Of a stretch of 21,333 nucleotides of DNA, positions 1 through 8,045 are shown one piece after another. Origin of the DNA: Verrucomicrobiaceae bacterium. Its GTDB lineage: Bacteria; Verrucomicrobiota; Verrucomicrobiae; Verrucomicrobiales; Akkermansiaceae. Where the stretch lies: positions 1 through 21,333 of the forward strand of contig CANBTO010000022.1 in the NCBI GenBank assembly GCA_947372405.1. The letters are read 5' to 3'. The notes beneath the pieces are model-generated. The model was given only the letters and a program-made list of their open reading frames with translations. It did no database searches and was not told the origin of the DNA. The position numbers and the translations under genes are program-made. Positions within the stretch are counted from its first letter, which is position 1. Every line of letters starts with the position of its first letter.

Positions 1-664
1 CGTCGATCACCGCGAACTTCTCGATGGTCCAGCCTTCGGCAAACCAACCAAGAAGTGTGATTGCCGATGTCACGCGGTGGGCGTTGAACTCGAGTCGCTG
101 TGGTCCGATGGGGGTGGAGAGATAAAGTATCCCACCGGGCTTCACCATCTTCTTGAGTTGACAAAGTCCCATCAGGTGGCCGTGCACGTTGATCTCATCG
201 TCATAGCGGCCGAGTCCGAAGTGCTCGATCGTGTGCAGGCAGGAGAGGGAATCCGTGCAAGAAAGCCATTGCGTGGGGAGTTCTTTGGTTAGGTCGAGCT
301 GAAAGAAGCGGATGTTCGCCAGACTGGCTTTTTGCGGGCGGATGTCGATGACATCCACCTCGCGGAACACGGAGAGGCTGCCGATGAATCCGTCGAGCCG
401 CGATCCCACGTCGACATGGCGCTCCGGCCGTGCGTCATGGATCCAACGGGCGACGAGCTGGTCCTGGAGGAAATAGGCGCCGACGCTGCCGGATTCCTCG
501 CTCCACTCGGTGAGCATGGGAAGCTCGCGTGCCCATGGCCATCCGGCGTCGCTACCGGCGTTTTTGAAATCACGGCGCGTGCGGACATAGTGCATCCATC
601 CCCTGAGCGAGGATAACAGGCGCCTGGGCTGGATGCCGGCGTTGCGCAGAACGGCAAGGATCAT
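1..664 (-). CDS. DUF268 family protein, SAM-methyltransferase-like (3' end cut by window edge)
   Basis: Translating the minus strand from the ATG at 664-662 gives 221 open codons that run off the left edge. The product resembles the DUF268 family, whose fold is thought to be methyltransferase-like but whose reaction is unknown. Visible family-type motifs are HVDVGSRLDGF (residues 83-93, the place of a SAM-binding glycine loop), DIRP (107-110), SLSCLHTIEHFGLGRYDD (139-156) and IGPQRLEFNAHRV (186-198). The start is fixed by an ATGA overlap with the stop of the preceding double-glycosyltransferase gene, which suggests translational coupling. DUF268 genes are commonly met in polysaccharide loci, consistent with this context. 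The family assignment is recognition from memory; a role as a sugar O-methyltransferase is inference. The C-terminus is not in the window. Confidence 0.85.
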   Translation of the reverse strand, partial: MILAVLRNAGIQPRRLLSSLRGWMHYVRTRRDFKNAGSDAGWPWARELPMLTEWSEESGSVGAYFLQDQLVARWIHDARPERHVDVGSRLDGFIGSLSVFREVDVIDIRPQKASLANIRFFQLDLTKELPTQWLSCTDSLSCLHTIEHFGLGRYDDEINVHGHLMGLCQLKKMVKPGGILYLSTPIGPQRLEFNAHRVTSAITLLGWFAEGWTIEKFAVID

Positions 665-3072
665 TGCCCGGTAGGAGGTTCGATGAATGAAGCCCGCCCT
701 TCGTTGACCTCTTTGAAGACCTCCACCATTCTTGCCGCCACTTTGCTCGCTGCGTAGGTCTCCCTCAGCCTGAGTCCGCAGTCGCATACCTCTGCGGAAG
801 TCATGGCCATCACCTCGTCCAAAGCCTTGAACAGAGACTCGCTGTCATCGAGCGAAAACGCGCCCTTGGAGGTGACAGTCGCCAGGATTTCCTCCACCGA
901 GGTGTCTTTGACGAAACAGACCGGAGTGCCGAGATAGTAGGCTTCCAGGGCGGGCAGTCCGAAGCCCTCGATTTCGGAAGGGAGGATCAGAGCCTTTGCC
1001 TGCCGGTATGCGGCGATGAGAGCCTTGTCTTCGAGGAACGGGCGCTTGACGATGGTGCGCGCGGTGCTCAGCAGGCCGTCAACTTCGGGCGGCACGGTTC
1101 CGATCAGGTGCAGGGTTGGCATTTCGCGATTCCGCGTTTCCGCCTCGTGCCACCAGCGGATGAGATGGGCGCTGCGCTTGTGCGGTTCGCACGATGCGAG
1201 GTGGATCACGTAGTTCTCCTTCGTCGTGTCAGCGGGCTGCGGAATGCTTTCGAACATGCATGGCTCATAGGTAACCGTGATGCTTTTCGCCGGGATGTTG
1301 TGGCGCTCCATGAATGACAGGATCTGTCGTTTCGAAGATTCGGATACGGTGAGGATGCGGTCCGCGCTGCGCAGCGTATGCTTGAGCATGAGCGCCCAGT
1401 AGGCGTATTCCCAGGAGTTCCGCCACGCGGGGTAGTGGTCCTCGTCGTATTGGATGATGGTGTCGTGGATGGTCACTACCGACGGCCTGCAGAGCCGGCC
1501 CAAAATCGGCAGATAGCCTTTGGGATAATAATGGACGTCCGGAGCGGAGCCGGAGTTGCCGAAAAGAGGGTGCAAGTGGTCTGTCAGCAGGCGCACCGTC
1601 TTGCGGCGCGTGCCCCATGGAAGGACGCGTGTACCCGCCATGGCGGAGTGTGGCTGTTGCGAGGTTCTGGAGGTGATGGTCCTTATGGCCACGCGCCCGG
1701 ATCCATGCAAAGCCTCAAGCACCGCCTGCGACATTCTGGAAATTCCGTAGCTGCGGTCGTGTCCCGGATTCTGATCGGCCAGATAGACTTGGATGGAAAG
1801 CTTCCCGTCTCCGGCTCGAGCTGTCTCCGCAGGTCCGTTGGCGGCGGGTTCATGCGCCGGAAATGCTGCTTGCCGCGACAGTTCCCGGAACGCGGCCGTG
1901 ATGTTCCTCGTGAATCCCGCGATCTGATAGAACTCCAGAAACCTGGCGCGCAATGCCTGGCCTGACCTGACTTCCGGGTGTTCGAGAATCCCTTTACAGC
2001 AATCGCGCAGTTTCTCCGAGAGGATCTCCGGCGTGGCGACCGGGGCGATGTAAGGGTGGTGTTCCGGCAGCAGCCCTTTGACGCCGTCCGACGCGGCGGC
2101 GACGATCTCCATTCCACAGGCCATCGCCTCGCAAACGGTCAGTCCGAAGCTCTCCCAGTGGCTGGGAGCGAGGAACACGTCGTGGTTTGTGAAGCAGAGG
2201 CGCTTCTCCATGTCCCTCAGATAATCACGCTCGCGGACTTCAACACGGTCCGGCCAGCGGCTCCTGAGTTTTTCCGCGATGAAATCGAACCTGAGCCGGA
2301 TCATGCTGCTGATGCCGCCTGCGAACGTGATCTTGAAGCACCATCTGGGATCGCATTTTTCCAGCAGCGCGATCATGCATTCCAGCGCGTCCACGATGCC
2401 TTTTTCAAGGGTTCCGTGGGATAGGAACAGGATTTGGAAACAGGGATTCTGTGATTTCGAAAGCCTGAGACGCCGCTCTGTTAGGGCAGGCAGGACCGTT
2501 TCCTCGAAATCCGGACAGGGATCCGCGATGCCATTGCAGACCACCATTTCCCTCAAGGAGCCCACCGTGGCGGAGTCGCATCGCGATGTCGGGCATACGG
2601 CGATGGAAGCGAAAGGCTTTTCAAACACCCGTGCGCTGCATTTTCTGGCAAGCTTGTCGAGCCAGGGTGGTCCCTCAAGCGAGAGTCGCTCGGAGCCATG
2701 CGCCCACTCACCCTGGCCGATCGCGTGCCAGTGGAAAACCGTTCTGCGATAGAACAGGCGCAGCACGGACAGCAGCATCCAATCGCGCAGCACGGCGCTC
2801 CATTTCACCGGCCCTGGCACGTAATAGAGAAGCGGTTCGCTGACACGCAGCCTCAGACTGAGGGCCTGCGTTAGATATTTCGCGGTCAGCAGCATTTTGC
2901 CGAGGGTACCCTCGCCGATGTCTTCCAGCGTGTTGGAGAAGCGCGCGTTGACGTGATGGATCTCGAAATCCTCCGGGCTGCCGCGAAGCGTCTCCAGCAT
3001 CAGCGCGACCATGCGGCTCTGTCCGTGCTCCGGCGGCGGAGTCTGGGCGAAGATGACGACGGGATGGCTCAT
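661..3072 (-). CDS. Bifunctional glycosyltransferase: two GT4 (GT-B) domains fused
   Basis: This 803-residue protein carries two separate GT-B glycosyltransferase units. The first spans about residues 1-400, with the GT4 donor-site motif SHWESFGLTVCEAMACG at 304-320. A short Ala/Pro/Gly-rich linker lies at about 401-425. The second unit spans about 426-803, with SEIEGFGLPALEAYYLG at 699-715 and an acceptor-side VVTIHDTI segment at 532-539. Typical single GT4 enzymes are 350-420 residues, so this is a true tandem fusion. Both E-x-FG-x7-E signatures are intact, so both halves could be active and may add two sugars in succession. No signal peptide or membrane segment is evident, so it should act at the cytoplasmic face. 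It begins 8 bp after the GT-C gene stop, with only a weak AAGG upstream. Donor sugars cannot be read from the sequence. Confidence 0.93.
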   Translation of the reverse strand: MSHPVVIFAQTPPPEHGQSRMVALMLETLRGSPEDFEIHHVNARFSNTLEDIGEGTLGKMLLTAKYLTQALSLRLRVSEPLLYYVPGPVKWSAVLRDWMLLSVLRLFYRRTVFHWHAIGQGEWAHGSERLSLEGPPWLDKLARKCSARVFEKPFASIAVCPTSRCDSATVGSLREMVVCNGIADPCPDFEETVLPALTERRLRLSKSQNPCFQILFLSHGTLEKGIVDALECMIALLEKCDPRWCFKITFAGGISSMIRLRFDFIAEKLRSRWPDRVEVRERDYLRDMEKRLCFTNHDVFLAPSHWESFGLTVCEAMACGMEIVAAASDGVKGLLPEHHPYIAPVATPEILSEKLRDCCKGILEHPEVRSGQALRARFLEFYQIAGFTRNITAAFRELSRQAAFPAHEPAANGPAETARAGDGKLSIQVYLADQNPGHDRSYGISRMSQAVLEALHGSGRVAIRTITSRTSQQPHSAMAGTRVLPWGTRRKTVRLLTDHLHPLFGNSGSAPDVHYYPKGYLPILGRLCRPSVVTIHDTIIQYDEDHYPAWRNSWEYAYWALMLKHTLRSADRILTVSESSKRQILSFMERHNIPAKSITVTYEPCMFESIPQPADTTKENYVIHLASCEPHKRSAHLIRWWHEAETRNREMPTLHLIGTVPPEVDGLLSTARTIVKRPFLEDKALIAAYRQAKALILPSEIEGFGLPALEAYYLGTPVCFVKDTSVEEILATVTSKGAFSLDDSESLFKALDEVMAMTSAEVCDCGLRLRETYAASKVAARMVEVFKEVNEGRASFIEPPTGQ

Positions 3073-3080
3073 TCGAGGGA

Positions 3081-4526
3081 TTACCTTGGAACCCAGATTT
3101 CAAATCCGTTGAAACGCGAGTTTTGAGTGAAAAAGTTCCGCTTGAGTTCCGACTGATAGTCTTGTCCCGCGAAACGCAGATCCGGGCGGTTGATCACGAC
3201 CATGTCGGCCGTGATCAAACTGGAGGGAGGCTCGGATTCCAGACTCTGGATCCGATTCACCATGGGGAAACCTCCGGCGCGCCATGCGTAATAGCGCGTT
3301 GTGTTCATGTCGGCCCTCCACCAGACGTGTTGGCCATCGTTCATGGCCCTGAACGCGATGGCCGAAGCGCGGCGGTAGTCGTCCCTTGCATGGCGGTCCA
3401 GAAACCTCTGAGACAGGGAGGAACACAAGGCGAACACCATGGCGAGGATCCCAAGCACCCGGGTGGGCGTCCGCCACTCGGAGACGCCTGACAAGGCTGC
3501 GGCGAGCGGCAACAACACTGCCGGAACCATCGGGCTCAAATGGCGCCCCAAAATCCGGAAATCCATGAGTTTTCCGGTCACGGTCAGCACGATCAGCGGC
3601 AGCATCAACGCACAGGCTACGCCGACAACGCAGCGTGTTGGAGTCTCCTTGATCCATGCGCGGACGGCGCAAAGCCACGCTCCCGCCAGACACAGGAATG
3701 CGGGGATCAGGACTGGCAGCGCGGGAAGCAACGAGGATATGGAATTCCGCAGTTCGTCGCGCCCCGGGCCGAGTCCCAGTAATCCTGCGAGTTCATAACA
3801 TCCGAACATCAGGCTGAGCATGCCGCCTCCTGCCATGCCCGCCGCCCTGTATCCCGCCAGCAAGGTGAACGCATAGTAGGCGCCGATCCCCATGGCTCCG
3901 CAGATCCATGGCGCAAGTCTGAACCAGAAGTCCTTCCGGCAAAACCAGTCCTGGCGGATGATCAGGACGCCGATCCACAATCCGGCCGCCCAAACCGCGG
4001 CTGTTAGGCTGGAGCAGGCCAGCAGCAGGGCCGCACCCGCAACCGCATGCAGCCCCTTCAATCCGCCGTCACCACGGTTTTCGATGACTCGAATCAAGGC
4101 GGATGCGGCGAGCGCGCCGCCGGCGATCTGCATGGCGTAGGGGCGCAGTTCGCCAGCGTAGTATGTCACGAAGGGAGAGGCGAGGCATACGAGCGTCCAG
4201 TATCTCACACGGGACAAGGCGAGCACGGTGACGACCAGCCATGGCACGTTGACTGCACGCAGGGCGTATTCGCTGTCGGCTCCGAGCTTGTGCCAGAACC
4301 ACACGAGCCACATGTAGGCCGGCATCTGGATGTCCGACCCACCAAGACGCCGGGTCATGTCCCACCAGTCCCTCATGGTAGGCATCAGCGCCTTGAAGGC
4401 GGTGTTCCCTTCGTCCATCCAGAAACTCTGGCCCTGCACCGCGGCGAGTCCCACGCAGAGACTGACAGCTGTTAGAAACAGCGCGCGGCTGACATGGACT
4501 GGATGACCCGGTTCAGTTGGAGTCAT
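3081..4526 (-). CDS. GT-C type integral-membrane glycosyltransferase (GT39-like)
   Basis: The product is 481 residues with many hydrophobic helices, the first at about 14-31, and a soluble tail from about residue 375. Directly after helix 1 comes QSFWMDEGNTAF, with the acidic pair D38-E39 expected in the first periplasmic loop of GT-C enzymes. ELRPY at 126-130 also resembles GT39-type proteins. GT-C enzymes use polyprenyl-phosphate sugars and act on the periplasmic side. The start chosen is the ATG at 4526, which overlaps the stop of the upstream GT2 gene as ATGA. The frame stays open much further upstream, but only inside that GT2 gene, so I treat the extension as a shadow. The upstream GT2 probably makes its lipid-linked donor (inference). 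The acceptor is unknown, and it could be a polymer-modifying or a lipid-linked-unit-modifying enzyme. Confidence 0.88.
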   Translation of the reverse strand: MTPTEPGHPVHVSRALFLTAVSLCVGLAAVQGQSFWMDEGNTAFKALMPTMRDWWDMTRRLGGSDIQMPAYMWLVWFWHKLGADSEYALRAVNVPWLVVTVLALSRVRYWTLVCLASPFVTYYAGELRPYAMQIAGGALAASALIRVIENRGDGGLKGLHAVAGAALLLACSSLTAAVWAAGLWIGVLIIRQDWFCRKDFWFRLAPWICGAMGIGAYYAFTLLAGYRAAGMAGGGMLSLMFGCYELAGLLGLGPGRDELRNSISSLLPALPVLIPAFLCLAGAWLCAVRAWIKETPTRCVVGVACALMLPLIVLTVTGKLMDFRILGRHLSPMVPAVLLPLAAALSGVSEWRTPTRVLGILAMVFALCSSLSQRFLDRHARDDYRRASAIAFRAMNDGQHVWWRADMNTTRYYAWRAGGFPMVNRIQSLESEPPSSLITADMVVINRPDLRFAGQDYQSELKRNFFTQNSRFNGFEIWVPR

Positions 4527-5284
4527 GAGAGTGGATTTCCTTGGCCCTGGGGCTGCGGGCGCCGAATGGTTCTGAGTTGTCCGACAAGTTCGAGCGCCCT
4601 GCCCGCGAACTTTCCCAGAGGCACGGATGGCTCGCCGCCGTGTCTTTGGCGGAAACGGATGCGCACCGTCCCGTGACGGATGTCCTTCATGCGCTTCAAC
4701 ACGACGGCCAGCGCCACATTTGCCAGAAAGAAATCCGCCGGAATCCTCTGAAACGCCGGACCGCATGCACGGGTGCGCATCAAGCGGTAGGGTACGTTCG
4801 GATCCAAGCAGTTCGTACGGCAACATGCGAGCAGCACCAGCCTCAGCAACGCGCTGGCAAGAATCCTGCGCACGCCATCCTCCCGCTTCCTCTTGCCATA
4901 AATCACATCGTAGCGCTCTCTGCTTTCCCAGAAGGCTTTGAAATAGGCCGGATCGCATTGGCCGTCGGAGTCGATCTGGAAAGCAAAAGGTATCCCGCGC
5001 TCCAGCGCGATCCGGTAACCTTGGAGACAGGACTGGCCGTGGCCGCGGTTCTCCCGGCTGAGCACTTCGAGTCTGGGGCCCAGCTCGTCCTCCAGACCGG
5101 CGAGGATGGCGCGCGTGCCGTCCTGGGATCCGTCATCGATCACCAGCATCACGAAGTCCGGGGTGCGTTTCTCCAGTTCGCAGAACCAGTCGCGGACGAC
5201 CATGCGGATGGATTCCTCTTCATTGTAAACCGGCATCACGACCATCAGTTCGGGCTTGGGTCCATTCATCGGAGAGAGTGTCAT
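4523..5284 (-). CDS. GT2 glycosyltransferase, polyprenyl-phosphate-sugar-synthase-like
   Basis: The product is 253 residues with a classic GT-A family 2 fold. It has VMPVYNEEESI at 16-26, the nucleotide-binding IDDGSQDGT at 49-57, and the metal-binding DSDGQCDP at 105-112. A later PYRLMR motif and an RHGGEPSV segment fit the DPM1-like subgroup that loads a sugar onto polyprenyl phosphate. There are no C-terminal membrane helices, so it is the short soluble form. ATG at 5284 is preferred over a TTG one codon earlier; ATG at 5269 is also possible. Neither has a Shine-Dalgarno site. The stop overlaps the start of the GT-C gene as ATGA, which supports a donor-synthase/transferase pair. Sugar identity (mannose, glucose or another) cannot be told. 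Confidence 0.9.
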   Translation of the reverse strand: MTLSPMNGPKPELMVVMPVYNEEESIRMVVRDWFCELEKRTPDFVMLVIDDGSQDGTRAILAGLEDELGPRLEVLSRENRGHGQSCLQGYRIALERGIPFAFQIDSDGQCDPAYFKAFWESRERYDVIYGKRKREDGVRRILASALLRLVLLACCRTNCLDPNVPYRLMRTRACGPAFQRIPADFFLANVALAVVLKRMKDIRHGTVRIRFRQRHGGEPSVPLGKFAGRALELVGQLRTIRRPQPQGQGNPLS

Positions 5285-5334
5285 CAAAGCGGCTATGGTT
5301 TTCCCGGCCTGGACGCCGGCACCTAAAAAAATGT

Positions 5335-6117
5335 TCAGGTCGCCCTGCCGTGAACCGCCAGTCGTTTGGCGACACGGCGCACTTGGAAGACCCTGCGCAT
5401 GAGTTTCAGGAAAACCGCGCTCTTCATGAACGATGGCAGTCCCCGTTCCTCGACATGCGTCCGCTGGGCCCTTAGGCCTTCCTCGATCATGCGCTGCCAG
5501 TTTTTCCGGGTGGTGCTTTCCTCATACCAGCGGAAACAGGCGATGGCTTCCGGGACATAACCGAAACGGTATCCCAGTCGTTGCAGCCGGAGATAATATT
5601 CCCAGTCCATGCAATTGCGGTACGCCGTGTCCAGCAGGTGGCCGGAATCGACGATCTTTTTACTATAGAAAGTTGATGTGGAAGGGATGCAACAGCCGAC
5701 GAAAAGGAAATCCCACTCGTCCACCGGAGTGTCGAACTTGCGGCGGATCGGTTTTTTCTCCTCATCCACATAAATGCAGTCTCCATGGACCACATCCATT
5801 TCGGGATGGAGTTTGATGAAGTCCGCAACCTTGGCCAGAGTGCCTGGCAGCAGGTAGTCGTCGCAGTTGAGCCACATCACCCAGTCACCGGTCGCCTGCC
5901 GAAAACCTTTGTTGATGCCGTCGCTCATGCCTCCGTCGGGCTCGCTTTTCCACTTGAGGTGCGGATGGCGTGCAAGCACGTCCAGCGTCTCGTCACTGGA
6001 TCCGGCATCGGCTACTATGTGTTCGGTTTCCACAGTTTCCTGTGCGAGGACGCTTCTGATGCATCCTTCAATAAACCGCCCCTGATTGAAACTGGGGGTG
6101 ATGATGGAGAATTTCAT
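5335..6117 (-). CDS. GT2 family glycosyltransferase
   Basis: The product is a 260-residue GT-A enzyme. N-terminal motifs are ITPSFNQGRFI at 6-16, DAGSSDET at 37-44, EPDGGMSDGINKG at 59-71 and the DxD-equivalent NCDDYL at 84-89. A later CMDWEYYLRL segment is where this subgroup usually carries its catalytic acidic residues. The frame is open for 48 more codons upstream, but those lie inside the preceding GT61 gene. The ATG at 6117 places the protein start exactly at the conserved MKFSIITPSFNQG-type beginning and leaves a 10-bp gap, so it is chosen. The protein is cytoplasmic and probably adds one residue to the repeat unit. Donor and linkage are not predictable. The following GT2 gene starts 50 bp downstream. 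Confidence 0.92.
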   Translation of the reverse strand: MKFSIITPSFNQGRFIEGCIRSVLAQETVETEHIVADAGSSDETLDVLARHPHLKWKSEPDGGMSDGINKGFRQATGDWVMWLNCDDYLLPGTLAKVADFIKLHPEMDVVHGDCIYVDEEKKPIRRKFDTPVDEWDFLFVGCCIPSTSTFYSKKIVDSGHLLDTAYRNCMDWEYYLRLQRLGYRFGYVPEAIACFRWYEESTTRKNWQRMIEEGLRAQRTHVEERGLPSFMKSAVFLKLMRRVFQVRRVAKRLAVHGRAT

Positions 6118-6127
6118 GGGCAGGAAG

Positions 6128-7153
6128 TCATGAGATGCCCAGTGTTTCCATGCATGCGTCGAGTTTCCGGAGGTCAATGTGGATGTCACCCGCCACGCCG
6201 GTCCAATGCGAGTCATCGGTTTGACCGATCGAAGCGTAACGCATGCCGGTGAACGCGGCAAGATTCTTGTAGTAGGGCGGACAATAGCCTTCGGCGAAAC
6301 ACTCGATCACAGTGCATTCGCCTGAGCACCATAGCAGGTTGGAGAGCGCGGCGCCGTGTGGCGCGACAATGACCCGCGCGCCGCTGAAGAGACCGATCTG
6401 CTCGATGACGGTCCGCGGGACATCCTCGATCATGACGAATCCTTTCTTCGAAAGATGACGCACCACCTCATCCTCGTTACGACAAATCCTGCGGCCCTTG
6501 CGTTTCAGGTAGATTCTCTCTCCCACGGCCGGTCCTGCATGTGGAAGTAGCCGTTCCCGCAGGAGAGCGGCCGACTTTTGAATCTCGAACCATCCTGGCA
6601 GCATCACCATGTGAGCCCGTCGGATCCTGACGTTTTTGAATCCGGTGGTGTCGATCACTTTGGATTCGTCGATTTGGAGGAGTTCGAGCGTTTCCCTTTC
6701 GTAGCTGTGGTTGGAACGGGGAAGCATCCAAACGAGTGTCTCGTTCCCCGGTCGCGCCTGAATCGCGGCGATCTTGGGCGCGATGTCGATCATCCAATGA
6801 TAGTAGCCCATCCATCGATGAGACCAGATTACCGCCGCGTCATTCACTTCCAGACTCGGCCCCGTCCATCCTGTCAGGGCTCCGCGCGAGCCGTAGTCGA
6901 AGTCCAGGCAGTCCTTTCCGTCCAGACGGACCACGCCACTCGAAAGAACATCAATGGTGGTGTCGCATGAGGAAGAGTCGATAAGAACTTTGCCATCCGC
7001 GTCAGGCAGAGAGGCCAACGAGCGGAGTTTTTGCAATGTATGCGGTCTATCGAGGCAGCGTCTTCCGGCGATTCCTGCCGCACTCGTTGCCAACTTCAGG
7101 GAAAAAGTCCGTGCGTCTCCCCGAAGTTTCCGGACGGCGGATTCAAGGTTCAT
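6128..7153 (-). CDS. GT61 family (DUF563) glycosyltransferase
   Basis: The product is 341 residues. GT61/DUF563 signatures are YYHWMID at 117-123, ERIYLKRKGRR at 212-222 and APHGAALSNLLW at 264-275, followed by VIECF at 282-286. Bacterial members occur in capsule and exopolysaccharide clusters; characterised eukaryotic relatives transfer xylose, arabinose or GlcNAc. The product has no clear signal peptide and should be cytoplasmic. It is the second GT61 gene in the cluster (the other is at 18826-19929). They share the YYHWM and HGAAxxNLLW cores but differ greatly elsewhere, so they probably add different residues rather than being a recent duplication. The sulfotransferase gene upstream is 24 bp away. 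The donor is unknown. Confidence 0.9.
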   Translation of the reverse strand: MNLESAVRKLRGDARTFSLKLATSAAGIAGRRCLDRPHTLQKLRSLASLPDADGKVLIDSSSCDTTIDVLSSGVVRLDGKDCLDFDYGSRGALTGWTGPSLEVNDAAVIWSHRWMGYYHWMIDIAPKIAAIQARPGNETLVWMLPRSNHSYERETLELLQIDESKVIDTTGFKNVRIRRAHMVMLPGWFEIQKSAALLRERLLPHAGPAVGERIYLKRKGRRICRNEDEVVRHLSKKGFVMIEDVPRTVIEQIGLFSGARVIVAPHGAALSNLLWCSGECTVIECFAEGYCPPYYKNLAAFTGMRYASIGQTDDSHWTGVAGDIHIDLRKLDACMETLGIS

Positions 7154-7177
7154 GGTGATGATCAGCTGCGGAGATCA

Positions 7178-8035
7178 CTACTTTCCGGCCTTCAGACGTT
7201 CCAGTGCGCGCTCGCGGATCAATTTGAGTGATTCGTGGTCGTAATGATTGCGGATGGGTCCGAGAAACGGACGCAACGGACGTGTCAATGCCATCGAAGC
7301 TTCGAGTACTCCGACGGTCAGGCCTTGCAGTCTGGCTCTCTTTTGGGCGTCTTTGTTGACGAACTCACTTGTTACTTCCGACATGTAGGAAAGCGAATCC
7401 GATGCGAGCTGGAGACTGGATTGATGATTTTCCCATTTGTCGGTCCGAGGGATCCCGATGAATTCCAGAATCTGCGGCAGGACGCCGGGCATATCGTCAT
7501 AGTGCACGTCAATTCGGCGTTCTTTCGGCAGTTTAGCGAAGGCGAGTTCGTAACTTTCGCGCAACAAGGCAAAGCGCAATGGATTGCGATTCTTCTCCCC
7601 GAACGAAACGCGGAACTGCGATTCATAGACATTGTGTGGATTGCGGCGCAACACGATGAAACGACCCGAGGTGGCCATCGGAGCGGCTTGCATGCCCACG
7701 GTTTTAGGCGACTTCCAGACGACCGTCTCGACCAATGCCGGGTCACGCCCCAGTTTTGCAGCCACTGCCTTGCCGAGAGCCACGAGGATTTCCTCGTCGC
7801 TTCCGCGCATGCACTCTTCAGCTTCATCCAGATTGATTTGCGTGGGAGGAAATGTCGCACCGTGATAGAGTGCGGCAAGCATGCGTGGATTGGATCTCTC
7901 TTCCTTGGTGATGCTGCTGAGTATCTGCGGAAACGACGACTCCGGAGGGGAAACAACCCCACGATACTGGTCCAGCATTGCGCTGAGCACCGTACTGCCG
8001 CTGCGCGTCATGGAAACAATGTAGGCGAGCTTCAT
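7178..8035 (-). CDS. PAPS-dependent sulfotransferase
   Basis: The product is 285 residues. The 5'-phosphosulfate-binding loop is SMTRSGSTVLSAML at residues 8-21. A VWKSPKTV segment follows at 106-113, and the 3'-phosphate-binding region RFIVLRRNPHNVYES lies at 125-139. These are hallmarks of the sulfotransferase_1/3 superfamily. The enzyme transfers sulfate from PAPS to a hydroxyl or amino group. In this setting the likely acceptor is a sugar of the polysaccharide being built (inference). ATG at 8035 follows the PIG-L gene by 10 bp and no Shine-Dalgarno site is seen. No PAPS-synthesis genes lie in the window, so PAPS must come from general metabolism. A long plus-strand open frame opposite this gene is a high-GC shadow. 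Confidence 0.9.
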   Translation of the reverse strand: MKLAYIVSMTRSGSTVLSAMLDQYRGVVSPPESSFPQILSSITKEERSNPRMLAALYHGATFPPTQINLDEAEECMRGSDEEILVALGKAVAAKLGRDPALVETVVWKSPKTVGMQAAPMATSGRFIVLRRNPHNVYESQFRVSFGEKNRNPLRFALLRESYELAFAKLPKERRIDVHYDDMPGVLPQILEFIGIPRTDKWENHQSSLQLASDSLSYMSEVTSEFVNKDAQKRARLQGLTVGVLEASMALTRPLRPFLGPIRNHYDHESLKLIRERALERLKAGK

Positions 8036-8045
8036 GGTAAGGGAA

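Noticed and set aside
332..616. Plus-strand and minus-strand frames in the first 660 bases
   Set aside because: They are shadows of the DUF268 gene, whose frame runs unbroken to the window edge.
4527..4958. Long in-frame upstream extension of the GT-C gene (144 codons)
   Set aside because: It lies wholly in the GT2 gene in another frame, is Arg/Pro/Gly-rich and unlike any membrane-protein N-terminus. The ATG at 4526 gives a normal start with ATGA coupling.
5304..5319. Hairpin CCGGC-CTGGAC-GCCGG in the gap between the two GT2 genes, next to a run of A/T
   Set aside because: The stem is only 5 bp, and the T-run lies before the stem on the transcribed strand, so it is not a terminator. Such short GC stems are common at this base composition.
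4541..5326. 261-codon plus-strand open frame opposite the GT2 gene
   Set aside because: It mirrors GT2 codons, has no family motif, and the GT2 enzyme on the minus strand is certain.
7155..7178. GTGAT...ATCAC inverted repeat between sulfotransferase and GT61 genes
   Set aside because: Five base pairs with a 14-nt loop is too weak to call.
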